Source: Angiostrongylus vasorum
Lineage: Eukaryota > Nematoda > Chromadorea > Rhabditida > Metastrongylidae
NCBI GenBank assembly: GCA_018806985.1
Contig: JADANN010000099.1
Location: forward strand, 2,170,001 to 2,234,000
Length of the DNA: 64,000 nt
Direction of reading: 5' to 3'
Below, one piece after another: positions 43,905 to 53,583 of the stretch. The stretch's first letter is position 1; every line of letters starts with the position of its first letter. Both the position numbers and the translations under genes were made by a program. Below the pieces are notes generated by a model, which saw nothing but the letters and a program-made list of their open reading frames with translations, made no database searches and had not been told where the DNA came from.

Positions 43905-44225
43905 TCAAGGATGCTGAGATATTTCCAAAACATCGGACCGTAGGTGTCTGCAGTTGCGATCGAACATACTATTGTCCTTTCCGGACGCTAACGTGTACAC
44001 TACCGCACCATGCGAGTCCTTCGTTTCGCTTTTTTCTCACAACCAGCTTTTTATCTAGCAGTGCCATCAGCAATCTCTTAAGGAGGTTGGTCTGGGGAGC
44101 ACAAATCAGCGCTGAACCCAGTTAGGCTGAGGCTGTAGCCGATATCACAATTTTACCTTTTTATTTAGTGTATGCTACAACTTTTCACGGCAGGGCATAA
44201 TGTGAAATGCAACATGGTCCTGAGA
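43905..44225 (-). repeat. Family D repeat with a trailing head-arm module
   Basis: GATGCTGAGATATTTCCAAA, GACCGTAGGTGTCTGCAG and TCCTTCGTTTCGC in reverse order, then GATATCACAATTTTACC, TTTTTATTTAGTG and GGCAGGGCATAATGTGAAAT, the same head-arm module that links the two copies at 24,937. Confidence 0.65.
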
Positions 44226-44614
44226 TCTTTTCAGATCAATTCCGCCGATACCCAGCGTGTGGGGTACTGTGGCTGGCCTATTGCTGGTTGACTAATTTGA
44301 TCCTCTCTGAAATCCTGAGTTAACCTTGTAACGGCGGTCTTCACCACTATGTGAATCCGAAGGAAGTATCTTATCAGCAACGAATCCTTCTCTCGGTCCT
44401 TCTTCTAGTTGATTAAATGACCGACAACTCAAGGATGATGTAGAGGCCGAAATCCATGACCACATGTGACCACGTCGAACTCGAGGTGGCTTACGCTAAG
44501 AAAAAATGAGTGGCATATGGAACTGTTCTGATGCTGGCAGTAACCAACGTATCCCTGTTCTCTTACTGTGCAAGCAAATTTTTTTCCTACTTATCACGAC
44601 ATCGTAGTGTAAAT
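44226..44614. other. Stretch with no recognised gene
   Basis: About 390 bases between family D and family A copies. Nothing recognised. Confidence 0.35.
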
Positions 44615-44630
44615 AGAGACCACTATTAGT

Positions 44631-45010
44631 TGGATACTTGGACGGCCCGTCCTTACTAGTTGTGCGGGCCCCAGCACAATCTCCATTTTCGGAGTTTTGT
44701 TGGTCTAGGTATTGTGTTTCCATGGAGTCCCGAGATTAGCCTAGCCAACGTTTGCCCCATGTCGTCACCACCACAGGCAGTCGCAGCACCTGTGAATCAG
44801 GGAGATTTGCCACGATAAGACTAGTTCGATACCAGGACGGTGGTAGATCCCTGGTATTGATTTACTCTTAGCTAGGTTTCCTGATGGAAAAACCGGACTG
44901 CTTCTCAGCTTGGGAGACACTGCCCAGGAGATGAATCCCCCACTGTATATCGCAGTCCGACACAGAGGAACACCTCCCAGTCACGATGGGGCGATACACC
45001 GTTGGGAGGG
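44631..45010 (-). repeat. Family A SINE-like repeat with 16-bp target duplication
   Basis: Reverse orientation. The plus text begins TGGATACTTGGACGG and ends ACACCGTTGGGAGGG. The 16-base direct repeat AGAGACCACTATTAGT at 44,615-44,630 and 45,011-45,026 brackets it exactly, giving a 380-bp unit and proving target-primed-type insertion. The mid-element hairpin (ATACCAGG with CCTGGTAT) is retained. Confidence 0.9.
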
Positions 45011-45026
45011 AGAGACCACTATTAGT

Positions 45027-45349
45027 ATTAAAAATGTTTGCAAAATAATTACCTGTGATATCTGAAGAGTTCACACGCCATCAATGAACTGACAATACTT
45101 TCTAGAGAGTTTGTTCGCGAAAAAAAGAATTCATTTCTCTGGTAAAAATTTGGCTTCGAGAGACGTTACGGTACTGGAACGAATCATCCCTCTATCTATT
45201 TATTTATTCCTTGCAAAAGAAGCACAGAAAGAGCGTCGGAACATATTTGCAACTATTGGACAGCTTCACATGTAGCTTTATATCCAACTTCGAATTCATC
45301 AAAATTCGAATTTTTCTCCCTTCGTTTTTGCTCCAGTACAAGGAAAGTC
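45027..45349. other. Stretch with no recognised gene
   Basis: About 320 bases of AT-rich sequence between two repeats. Nothing recognised. Confidence 0.35.
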
Positions 45350-45550
45350 TTAGTTCGCCTTGCAGGGACTGCAAGGAGAATCGACTTGACTAGCATTCCC
45401 AAAACAGAGTCTTCAAGAAGCAGGCGAAACAACACGTGAAATGTTCGAAGACCTTTGTGGACGATGAACGCGAGGTGAACGAATCGAATGCCAGAAGCGC
45501 TGGGATTCGCACTGTAGATGTGATGATGGGTCATGTAAAAATAAAAAAGT
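45350..45550 (+). repeat. SINE family C copy, 5'-truncated
   Basis: GCAGGGACTGCAAGGAGAAT, CGACTTGACTAGCATTCCC, AACGAATCGAATGCCAGAAG, then a tail GATGGGTCATGTAAAAATAA. Collinear with 39,260-39,455. Confidence 0.65.
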
Positions 45551-45856
45551 AGATACTTCCACTATTCTAAGCCGAGCTCAGATTTATGCAGGGAAAAAAA
45601 ATCGTTAATAAAATCTTTTAGAGCGAAATGTGCACTTCAAAGCAACAGAATTTTTCAAATTTTGACTGGAATACACCCTGAAGGTTTATATTGCAAAAAT
45701 CAGGAATTTGATGCTGATTAACTCAATAAATAGTGCACATCAGATTAAAAGACGAGAAAAATATTGAAACAGTAAGGACTAGCCCAGTGTTGCTGGCACT
45801 AAACACAGGTAAGAAGCTGGGGAAAACAATCAATAAACGTTGTTGAAATTTCTTCG

Positions 45857-45904
45857 TATTCAGGATTAATGACTAAGCGTTTGAAAAGTGAGACTCACAT
45901 TTAA
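45857..45904 (+). promoter_or_regulatory. Possible spliced-leader acceptor and short upstream ORF
   Basis: TATTCAG at 45,857-45,863 lies 55 bases before the proposed start at 45,919. Between them ATG at 45,869 opens an 11-codon frame (MTKRLKSETHI, then stop at 45,904). It could reduce translation if it is present in the mature mRNA. Confidence 0.3.
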
Positions 45905-45918
45905 TTTTCGGACATTCG

Positions 45919-47112
45919 ATGGAAATCTCACAGCGAAATATCGCGTCCAGTGGTTTCCGCGGTGGTAAGTCCTTAGCAGCTGCCAGCAATCCAATCACCT
46001 TAACAGATGCATGAAGAGCTTTGACTGGATGTAGGAGATGAAGAAGGAACCGCCAGCAGACGCCGACGTGCGCTAGTCACACTTGCACAGAGTTTTTAGA
46101 CACTCAGTCGTCTTCAATAACGCTGAACTCGTTTCTGAGCAAGTTTGAACTTGGAGGATAATGAATTCACAATGAATACATGCCGCTAACAATAGGACTC
46201 GAATGTTGAAGCATTCCAATAAACGATATCGTACTTCTTTGGATGGCCCGTCTTCTAAAGTTGCGTGGAATCTAGTGCAAATTCATTCATTAGAATGCTG
46301 GTTGAAAAACTTTATTTTTCCGAAGTTTAAAGACAGCCGTTGAAGTACGTTCACTGGTTATCACCACAACCATTGCCGAGAATTTGAATCGATGAAACAT
46401 TTAGTGCCTTGTGACTAAATGTCCTCTAAGATAAAACAATTTCTGGCGTTAATTTCCTTTCACAGTTCCAATCCCGAATGGAAATATTAGAATCTTATCA
46501 GCTTCGACGAGTCTGCAGGGGGATAAACATCTTGATCCACATCGCCGTTTGATGCCTAGGAAATCACCACAACGAAGTGGCAGATCATTAAGAAGGTGCG
46601 CGATAAATGCACTGGTTAATAGAAAGCCGGCCTTTAGAAGTGCCAATGTCTCTTCGAATTCACTGGAGAAGTTCGGAAGAATTTTACCACAATCGCTTTG
46701 CGGAATGAGCAAGCCCTTCATTGGAGATTATACTGAATGTATACTAGCAGATTTAGGCTCAACCTCATCAGAAATTTATAACAGTGTAGTACCTCGTCCA
46801 CATCAGCTAAAACCGTTTGAAGCCATCTTCTACTCACGTAAGTAATGAGCCATGTGCCGGTCAATATTGGAAGCGGAACGGCCGGTGGACAGTTATTCAG
46901 GAACTGAACAAATAGAAATAACAAATATTTTTACGTTACAATCGTATTGTGCCACTTCTGCTTTCCAAATAAAAATCGAAATAAAGTATAACTCGCAAAT
47001 GATATACATACTTCACACGACGACGCTGCAGAGTGGAAGTATCGAAAGATGTTTGCATGAACATCATATATTGAGCTCTCACAGTATATATGTAGACGTC
47101 TCACCTTACTAA
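45919..47112 (+). CDS. Unrecognised three-exon gene (about 209 aa), weak MSP-like segment
   Basis: Exons 45919-45964, 46466-46837 and 46901-47112 give 630 bases with all phases matching. Donors GTAAGT (twice) and acceptors TTTCACAG and TTATTCAG are consensus-quality. The protein starts MEISQRNIASSGFRG, has a basic middle (RRLMPRKSPQRSGRSLRRC) and then SEIYNSVVPRPHQLKPFEAI, FYSRTEQIEITNIF and ATSAFQIKIE. The pattern L.P.EAIF....IEITN....AFQIK resembles the first strands of a major-sperm-protein (MSP) fold. The usual continuation is not seen, so this is only a suggestion. Exon 3 may splice again at AAA|GTATAA. The minus-strand 90-codon frame here is a shadow. Confidence 0.55.
46232..46265 (-). 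repeat. Family A 3'-end fragment inside an intron
   Basis: TACTTCTTTGGATGGCCCGT followed by a short match is the reversed 3' tip of family A. It sits in intron 1 of the gene at 45,919-47,112. Confidence 0.35.
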
Positions 47113-47393
47113 ATGCTTGGGTAGATTTGCTATCCAACTGGTATTCCAGTGCAGAACTAGTAAAAAGATCTTTTGAGGTGGGAATCGAAATGTTGTAGAG
47201 AACCTTCAAATGGAAAAAGCGTGAGTTGACAGTATGAATCGTATCGCAAGCACTCAGTATCTACTGGCATTCCTTCTTATTTTACCGACTATCTAATCTG
47301 AGCTTTCATCAACAATTTCTTCATGTTCTTCCTGATGAGCAAACGCGAGGTTGTTGGTTACAGGATTTATTAGTACACAACAGTTAACGTTTC

Positions 47394-47739
47394 TTGGGTT
47401 TCGGACTGCGATGTACAGCGGTGGGATTCGTCAGCCCGGTAGAGTCTCCCAAGCTAAGGAGTCCGGCGTTTCCATCAGGAAACCTAGTTGAGAGTAAACC
47501 AATACCAGGATCCACCACCGTCCTGGTATCAAACTCGCATGGTGGCAAATCTTCCTGTGATCCACAAGGGCTGCGACTGCCTGTGGTGGTGAAGACCGGG
47601 GCAGACTTTGGCCAGGCTGTCCTCGGGATTCAGGGAACCACAATGGCTTAACCAGCAAATCTCCGAAAAGTGGTGATTATGTTGAGGCTCGCACAACCAG
47701 TGAGGACGGGCAGTTCAAGTATCAAGTAAGTAAGTAAGA
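47394..47739 (+). repeat. Family A repeat, 5'-truncated, with 9-bp target duplication
   Basis: It lacks the CCCTCCCAACGG start and begins at TTGGGTTTCGGACTGCGATG. It ends in CAAGTATCAAGTAAGTAAGT plus AAGA. TAACGTTTC is repeated at 47,385-47,393 and 47,740-47,748. A 5'-truncated copy with an intact (AAGT)n tail is the pattern LINE-mobilised SINEs leave. Confidence 0.85.
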
Positions 47740-48160
47740 TAACGTTTCGGCGGTCTGGCCTTCATTAGAGCCTCGAAAGATCAAATTGCAGCACAATCTT
47801 AACTAAACACTTTCGTACCCTCAGCAGCTGATAAAACTTAATGCATAAATTTTCATTCGCATAATTAACTGCCTTTTTTTTACACACTCACTGTTTTTTT
47901 GTTTGTACGTCTTCCAGTTATTTATTAGACACCAGCCGCACAGAGTATTACGTGGGTGAGCAATGTGTCTGGGTCAGGTGAAAGAATCAGCTTGCGGTAT
48001 GCCGCAAGGTCATGCGTGATCACAAGTTTGTCTCCTCGCGGCTTCTATCTTGATTTCTTGAATTAATCCAGAACGCTAAAGAGTTTTTCGCGCCGAAGTT
48101 TTGTATTCCTCTGCAAGAACAGTGACTTCTACTTCAAGACCCTATGTTTTTGTGTCCTAT

Positions 48161-48437
48161 GCGCACCTGTGGCGCAGTGGTCGGAGGCGCCCTGAAACAC
48201 AGACCTGGAATCGATTCCCGCACACATGGTCCAACAAGCCTTTCATCCTTCCGGGCCCGCCAAATTGGTAGCTGATCTGCCTGGGAGGACATTAGCACTC
48301 TCTCGATACATCGGTAGGCCACCACGAGTCATTGTAAGGGCCAGATATGCATTCATTCACCTCCAAGCGATGCTTAATGAAGTCAAATGCATGGTGCCTC
48401 ATGGATTGATCAACGCCGAGGGCTTTAGCTTTTTTCG
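48161..48437 (+). repeat. SINE family B copy, full length, nested in Penelope
   Basis: GCGCACCTGTGGCGCAGTGG (A box), ACCTGGAATCGATTCCCGC (B-box-like), body TGCCTGGGAGGAC and CCACGAGTCATTGTAAG, 3' end GATTGATCAACGCCGAGGGC. Comparison with 19,270-19,330 shows the Penelope sequence continuing on both sides. Confidence 0.8.
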
Positions 48438-48569
48438 CACCTAGTGGTGTATTAGGTTTCACTTCAAATTTACCAATTAGGTGTTCTTTTTATGCGAACG
48501 CACAGTTGTCTACCCGCTTCCACAATATATTCTTCCCTGTACGTTTTATAAGAGATTGGGTACACCGTA

Positions 48570-48735
48570 TGCGAAATGTGGCTGAGATTCTTCGGCAGCC
48601 GCCGAAACCACACGTGAAACCTTGGGGGGAATTTTTATGGGTGATGGGTGCGAGGAAGCTAATCGAAACCGAGAAGGGTTGGGATCGGTGCATTACATGT
48701 GAAGGACGGATACTAAAAAAATAAAAAAAGTCATG
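48570..48735 (+). repeat. SINE family C 3' fragment
   Basis: GGTGCGAGGAAGCTAATCGA, GGGTTGGGATCGGTGCA and an A-rich tail ACTAAAAAAATAAAAAAAG, collinear with the end of family C. Confidence 0.5.
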
Positions 48736-48860
48736 TATCATTATTACTATGCATTATAATGTATTCAATCTGTGCTCCACTGGAGAAGACCCGACTTGAT
48801 GCAACAACGAAGACACCACATCGAGAATACGAACGGCTGTGGAATATCGACTCGTGTTAT

Positions 48861-48895
48861 CGTCTCTGAAGAACAGGAAGACGTCGAAACGTTAG
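48861..48895 (+). ncRNA. Hammerhead-ribozyme-like motif of a different element
   Basis: TCTCTGAAGAACAGGAAGAC is followed by GTCGAAACGTTAGC. The CTGAAGA core, GAAAC box and GTT cleavage triplet are all intact, with helix III having essentially no loop. Stem II pairing is poor and stem I is short. The 3' flank AAATAAAATTGTTTGC differs from the other Penelope ends here. Confidence 0.4.
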
Positions 48896-49024
48896 CTAAA
48901 TAAAATTGTTTGCTAACCTTGTGTTAACTTATCAATGAAAGAACACACATTTATATATTGAGTTTTTCTGCTTAGATTATGGAAGTATTTGGCTAAGTAG
49001 ATTGCACGTCATTTTGACCCTTCC

Positions 49025-49160
49025 AGGCTCTAGAAGAGGCGAAATCCGTCGAAACAGCTTTTGTGAATAAAGCGAATGATCACGACCTCTTGTTTTCTTA
49101 TCAAGAAAATACAGTGAATTGCTGATTAGTGCCGAGGTTAGAAGTCGATCACGGATTTTC
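49025..49160 (+). mobile_element. Solo Penelope terminal module
   Basis: GGCTCTAGAAGAGGCGAAAT, CCGTCGAAACAGC (the GTC triplet is absent), GTGAATAAAGCG, then ACGACCTCTTG and TCAAGAAAATACAGTGAATT. It is collinear with the plus-strand module at 12,789-12,900, with no coding part nearby. Confidence 0.45.
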
Positions 49161-49224
49161 ATTATGATCACTGTCTTTCGCACTTCATCTTTTATTTCTA
49201 TCCCACTGCAACTGCAACCTTCGA

Positions 49225-49527
49225 CGGAGCTATGACAGCACTGGGCAATTGCACACTGCATAGGTGAGCTCAGAAGGCTTAAGGGAACTGTAACAGTGGA
49301 TCCGATGAAGCAATAGGGCATAAAGTCCATGGATCTATAAGGAATGTTCAGACATAAAAACGTAGATATTTCTTTTTGTTAAATGCTAGATTACTGACCG
49401 TTTCACCGATTTCACGCATGGAGAGGAGAACATTGCGAAAAACTCCTTCTAGAATATCCGAACCGAGGATAGGAAGAAGTAAAATATCGAAAACTATGAG
49501 ATTCTTCATAACAGTCTCATCAGTGCT
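49225..49527 (-). CDS. Possible exons of an unrecognised minus-strand gene
   Basis: After ATCGATTCAG the minus strand is open from about 49,527 (one base, then LVSTDETVMKNLIVFDILLL, PILGSDILEGVFRNVLLSMR, EIGET) to a GTCAGT donor near 49,400. An acceptor CCTTATAG near 49,335 starts a second open block. Read in phase it gives IHGLYALLLHRIHCYSSLK and a stop. The hydrophobic, charged pattern looks coding, but there is no recognisable family and the chain is incomplete. Confidence 0.3.
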
Positions 49528-49529
49528 GA

Positions 49530-50498
49530 CCAATCTGAATCGATAAATGAATGATTCTGCTCATATATGTCATAGCAATGACGAGAATCGAAGCAGGAGA
49601 TAAAATCACAATCAATTAGGTTCAGGTTCGGTATTGTAAAAAAAATGTTCGGCACAAAGTACTTCTTCGTCTGTTTTGATTTTTCACACACATAAAATTT
49701 CGCAAACAACTAAAAATAACTGTTATACTTTGTTTACTTTCATATGAATATGTATAACATAAATAAACACGAGCAATCTCAATTTCGGCAAAAACATCCG
49801 GTGGTGCTGAACCGTGGTGTAAGCCGTCTCAAAGGGAATAGCACCAAACGGTACAAAATCTAGCTATTGACAGGTAGAAAAGTAGAAGTGGACATGGATT
49901 TACATCGAATGACCTTGACTGCGATAGGACTTCCGTGACGTTCATCTACTATGCGTTCGGTAGTTGGGTGAATAGCTTCTGGTGTTCGTAGATAGGACTA
50001 GTTTCAGTAATGATCTTGTCCAGTGCGCTTGGCGAAATCCCGTACCTCGTTCGAGTACGTTAGGTCGAAAAAGTACCACACAAAACCAGTTTGCAAAGAA
50101 GCACACTCCCCATTTCACCATTATTGGATGATGCGACAATCAATGATCCAGACCGAGGATGCAGGTTATAGTGAAGCACTTGTGCTTATTCATTTTGTAT
50201 TTCATGATCTCGGCAATGCTAAAACATCATCAGGGATCTCCACAAGGAATTTCAATGTACATTTCCTTCGTGAGCAACTATATTGGAGTCCTGGGAAAGT
50301 TCAAGCACTGCTGTCAAAATTTCAGACAGATTCAACTTGACCATAATTCAATGTCATTCATGAAGAAGACAGCTTTCTCAAGTACCAGCTAAAAAACACA
50401 CGGAAGTACGAAGACGATCGTTAGTGATAGATGGGAGGACTCGAATCGAGTGAAAGAACTATTACCATCCGCACAATATGCGAAACAGAGCCTTATAA
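49530..50498. other. Stretch with no recognised gene
   Basis: A 67-codon minus-strand block after TTATTTTTAG (49,709-49,506) may belong to the gene candidate just below it. The plus-strand frames at 50,023-50,392 show no motif. Confidence 0.3.
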
Positions 50499-50775
50499 AA
50501 AGACGATAAAGCTCTCGACGTTGATTTATCGCTGAGGGATGGGTCACGCATTCGACTTAATTAAGTATCGTTGGAGGTGATTGAATGCATGTCTACCGTT
50601 TACAATGACTCGCGGTGGTCTACCGATATATCGAGTCAGTGCTGCTATTCTCCTCGATAAGGCTGGTACCGATTTGCTGACCCCGAGGGGATGGAGGGCT
50701 GGTGTGCCTGGGGCGCGTGGATCGATCCCATGTGTATTGCAGGGCGTCTCCACCCACTACGCTACACCCGCCCCA
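50499..50775 (-). repeat. SINE family B copy, full length
   Basis: Reverse orientation, from GACGATAAAGCTCTCGACG to CACTACGCTACACCCGCCCC. Body CAATGACTCGCGGTGGTCTA and GATAAGGCTGGTACCGATTT are intact. The B-box-like GGATCGATCCCATG is present. Confidence 0.8.
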
Positions 50776-51627
50776 CAGTCTTAGAAATTAATTAATTAGT
50801 TAGCTAACTAAATTGCAAGTAACAGCTCGCAATACGTAAGTACGGGCCAAAATTAATAAGTATTGTGAGCAAATGATTGAGTGAGCAGTTCTCAACCAGA
50901 AATCCTTTCCAGAACTAGCAAATTTCTCGTTTTAGGGAGATGGAGAGAAGAGTCTACTCAGACTGCAACCTTCTCACGACCATGTGCATTGGAAAAAAAA
51001 TAAACATGAGCCGAATAAAGTCTTTTATCAACATTGTGTTACCTTACAAAAGAAATAACACATGCAAATTCATTTCAATATGTACGCTGCTGTACATTTC
51101 GGACCGTACAACTCGATTCCAATGCGCAGCTTAAGTGCGCTGCAATGACACGCTGTCCGACGGGACGAACACCCACAAAAAAGTGGCCGTGGCCGTGAAA
51201 GGGTTGAACCTTTTTGTGTGGTAACAAGTATTTAGTGCACAGGTCTGACCAAAACTGCTTCTATTTTACTATTTTTCACGTAGATACATTGCTTTTTGAC
51301 CACACAGCATCTTCATGACCCATTGAAGTCAATCGATGGCTTGTCGAACACAGACAGATTCTATGCCAAGGCTCGTCCATGGATAGGCATTTCCAGCTGT
51401 ACTTGCAAAAAGCCGTTTTGGACGATGGGATGGGATCGGTGGACATAAAAGATATAAAAATAACATAGAAATACCCTTCGACTACTATACAAAACCATGC
51501 GGAAGGCTACAACAGCACGGTTAGATAATAGACGATTTTTTACCACATAAAAGAGGTGCCCAAATACGGCAACATACATAGAGGAACATAGAGGATGTGT
51601 GGAAGTTATAGAACTGATAAATGATAA
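50776..51627. other. Stretch with a short GC-rich repeat, otherwise empty
   Basis: About 51,107-51,190 (CCAATGCGCAGCTTAAGTGC, CTGTCCGACGGGACG, GTGGCCGTGGCCG) is similar to 51,945-52,050 (CAATGCGCGGTTCGATTGC, CGGTCCGACGACCGC, GTGGCGCCGGTCGCG). It is a two-copy local repeat of unknown type. Confidence 0.4.
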
Positions 51628-51862
51628 TTGAATGGCCCATCCTCACTGGCTGTGCGGACCCCAACATAACCTCCATTCGTCGGAGATTTGCTGGTTGAGC
51701 GATCGTGGTGCGCTGGAATCCCGAGGTCAGCCTGGCCAAAGTCTGCCTCAGGTCTTTACCACCACAGGCTTTGATACCAGAACGGTGGTGGATTTTGGTA
51801 TTGGTTTACTCTTAGCCAGGCTTCCTGATGGAAAGAGGCGGTAAACCGTTGGGAGGGAACTT
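51628..51862 (-). repeat. Family A repeat, internally deleted
   Basis: Reverse orientation, from ATGGCCCATCCTCACTGGC to GGTAAACCGTTGGGAGGGA. Segments between the middle hairpin and the 5' part are missing. The hairpin arms ATACCA and TGGTAT remain. Confidence 0.7.
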
Positions 51863-51944
51863 ATAGAAATGTGATAAAACCGAACAAAAGAATAACAGTG
51901 TCTAGAAACCAGTGCGTCCTGCACCTTCCGTGGGTTCACGGGCC

Positions 51945-52382
51945 ATACTTCTCGACTTCAATGCGCGGTTCGATTGCGCTCCAATAACACCCGGTCCGAC
52001 GACCGCACACACGAAAGTGGCGCCGGTCGCGGATGAGCTGAAGACCACTGTTCAGTGAACGTGCTCCAGTGCTTTGAATTGCTCTCACTCAAGGCGGCGC
52101 GCGGCATGTTTACTAAGGCTTCCCTTAGTTATTTGTGATGGCTTGTGATGTGAAGAGGTTCTCGGTTGTTGCTTGGCGCTTCAAATCGTCCGTTTTGATT
52201 TCTGTTTTTCTTCCTTTTTTTGTCCTTTACGGGTATAATCGTTGATACATGGTGCCATGACGTTGTCAGTAGGTTTCTGGCCACTATCTATATAATGTTA
52301 GTGAAGTTTGCTGTTCAATTCGTCATGGATCCATTGCATAATCCACTGAGAAGAAAGCCGTCGCAGACAATGCTGACTGTGG
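51945..52382. other. GC-richer stretch just upstream of the CNPPD1 homologue
   Basis: It holds the second copy of the short GC-rich repeat and a CpG-containing segment (GGCGGCGCGCGGC at about 52,093). It could include a promoter, but no core element is recognisable. Confidence 0.25.
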
Positions 52383-52412
52383 TTTTCAGTGAAGTGAGCG
52401 TCTTCTGGAACA
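52383..52412 (+). promoter_or_regulatory. Likely spliced-leader acceptor of the CNPPD1 homologue
   Basis: TTTTCAG at 52,383-52,389 is the nematode consensus acceptor. It lies 23 bases before ATG at 52,413, with an in-frame stop at 52,395-52,397 between them. This supports trans-splicing here and fixes the start codon. Confidence 0.55.
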
Positions 52413-52515
52413 ATGGCTCCGCAATTCCCTGATTTTCGAAGAGTTCGAAGAAGAATCCGAAGAACGTTGGGTTACGGGACAAGGCAACCTCAGTCTATCA
52501 ATCTACCGCTTTCTG
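52413..52515 (+). CDS. CNPPD1: CNPPD1 homologue exon 1
   Basis: 34 codons plus one base, [20 protein letters not shown] onwards, donor CTG|GTATGT. The leftover G joins AG of exon 2 to make the Glu of ELVVDY. Confidence 0.8.
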
Positions 52516-52712
52516 GTATGTTGGATTTGTTTCTTTGTTTGTCTCTCTTTTTCTGTTGAATGCGTAGATTTTTTTTTCCTGAACTGCTTATTTTATTATT
52601 ACAGTAGTTGTTTCTCGGCTGAATGCCCGTAAAGTTTTCAAGGTTTGCATACATATGTGAAGGAAAAAAGGATGTTCTAAATACGTCGTGTATATACATA
52701 TATACATATTTA

Positions 52713-52751
<39 letters not shown>

Positions 52752-52772
52752 GTTCAGGTATATGTAAACATA

Positions 52773-52828
<56 letters not shown>

Positions 52829-53193
52829 AAGGATAAAGTATAAAGCTCTCGGCGTTGATCAATCCCTGAGGGTTGTGCCGTGCATTCCACTTCATTGTGC
52901 ACTATTGGAGGTGATTGAATGCATATCTGGCCTTTACAGTGAATCGCGGTAACCCATCGATGTATCGATCCAGTGCTGCTATCTTCCCATACGAGTCTGG
53001 CACCAGTTTGCCGACCCCAGGGGGGATGGAGTGCTTAGTGGGCCAGGGGCAGGGGGAATCGATCCCATGTGTATCGCAGGGCTCCTCCGACCACTGCACC
53101 ACACGAGCCCACATATACGTATATATACATATAAATGTATATATACGTACATATGCATGTATGTATGTGTACGTATGTACGTATGTATGTATG

Positions 53194-53242
<49 letters not shown>

Positions 53243-53497
53243 TTGACTTTTTTATTTACTGCCTTTTACTAGCTTTCACGGCAGGGTATTATTTGTTAAA
53301 CAACCACAGTGATGCTGAGATATTTGCAAAACTTCGGACCGCAGGTGTCTGCGGTGGGGAAAGAACGCGCTATTGTGCTTTCCGGGGGCTAACGCGTTCA
53401 CCACCACACCATGCGGGTCCTTCGTTTCGCGTGACTCTCAGCTAGCTCTATCGACCACTACCATCAGCAATCACCATCGAGATATATATACATATGT

Positions 53498-53583
<86 letters not shown>

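Larger units (their letters stand above)
47334..48575 (-). mobile_element. Penelope-like element 3' part, carrying two nested SINEs
   Basis: The terminus GATGAGCAAACGCGAGGTTG is followed by the 3' region, which matches 18,900-19,330 over several hundred bases (AGCCGCA.AGAGT, TCATGCGTGATC, GCGCCGAAGTTTT). The GIY-YIG end resumes at 48,440-48,575 (ATTAGGTGTTCTTTTTATGC). A family A copy interrupts it at 47,394-47,739 and a family B copy at 48,161-48,437. The hammerhead-like motif at 47,743-47,785 (CTAATGA, GAAAC, GTTA) is degenerate. Confidence 0.7.

Noticed and set aside
46449..46721. 90-codon minus-strand frame (MKGLLIPQSDCGKILPNFSS onward)
   Set aside because: It is antisense to exon 2 of the plus-strand gene, which has better splice signals and phase agreement.
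48161..48235. tRNA-like sequences with A and B boxes as real tRNA genes
   Set aside because: Heads of families B, C and D carry pol III boxes but lack a foldable acceptor stem and anticodon arm and continue into repeat bodies, so they are SINE heads.
52588..53240. Long tyrosine/isoleucine-repeat open frames on both strands
   Set aside because: They are translations of (TA)n and CATATA microsatellites plus SINE sequence, with no coding signal.
53031..53445. 176-codon plus-strand frame
   Set aside because: It runs through SINE B, a TA tract and family D in succession, so it is a chance read-through of repeats.
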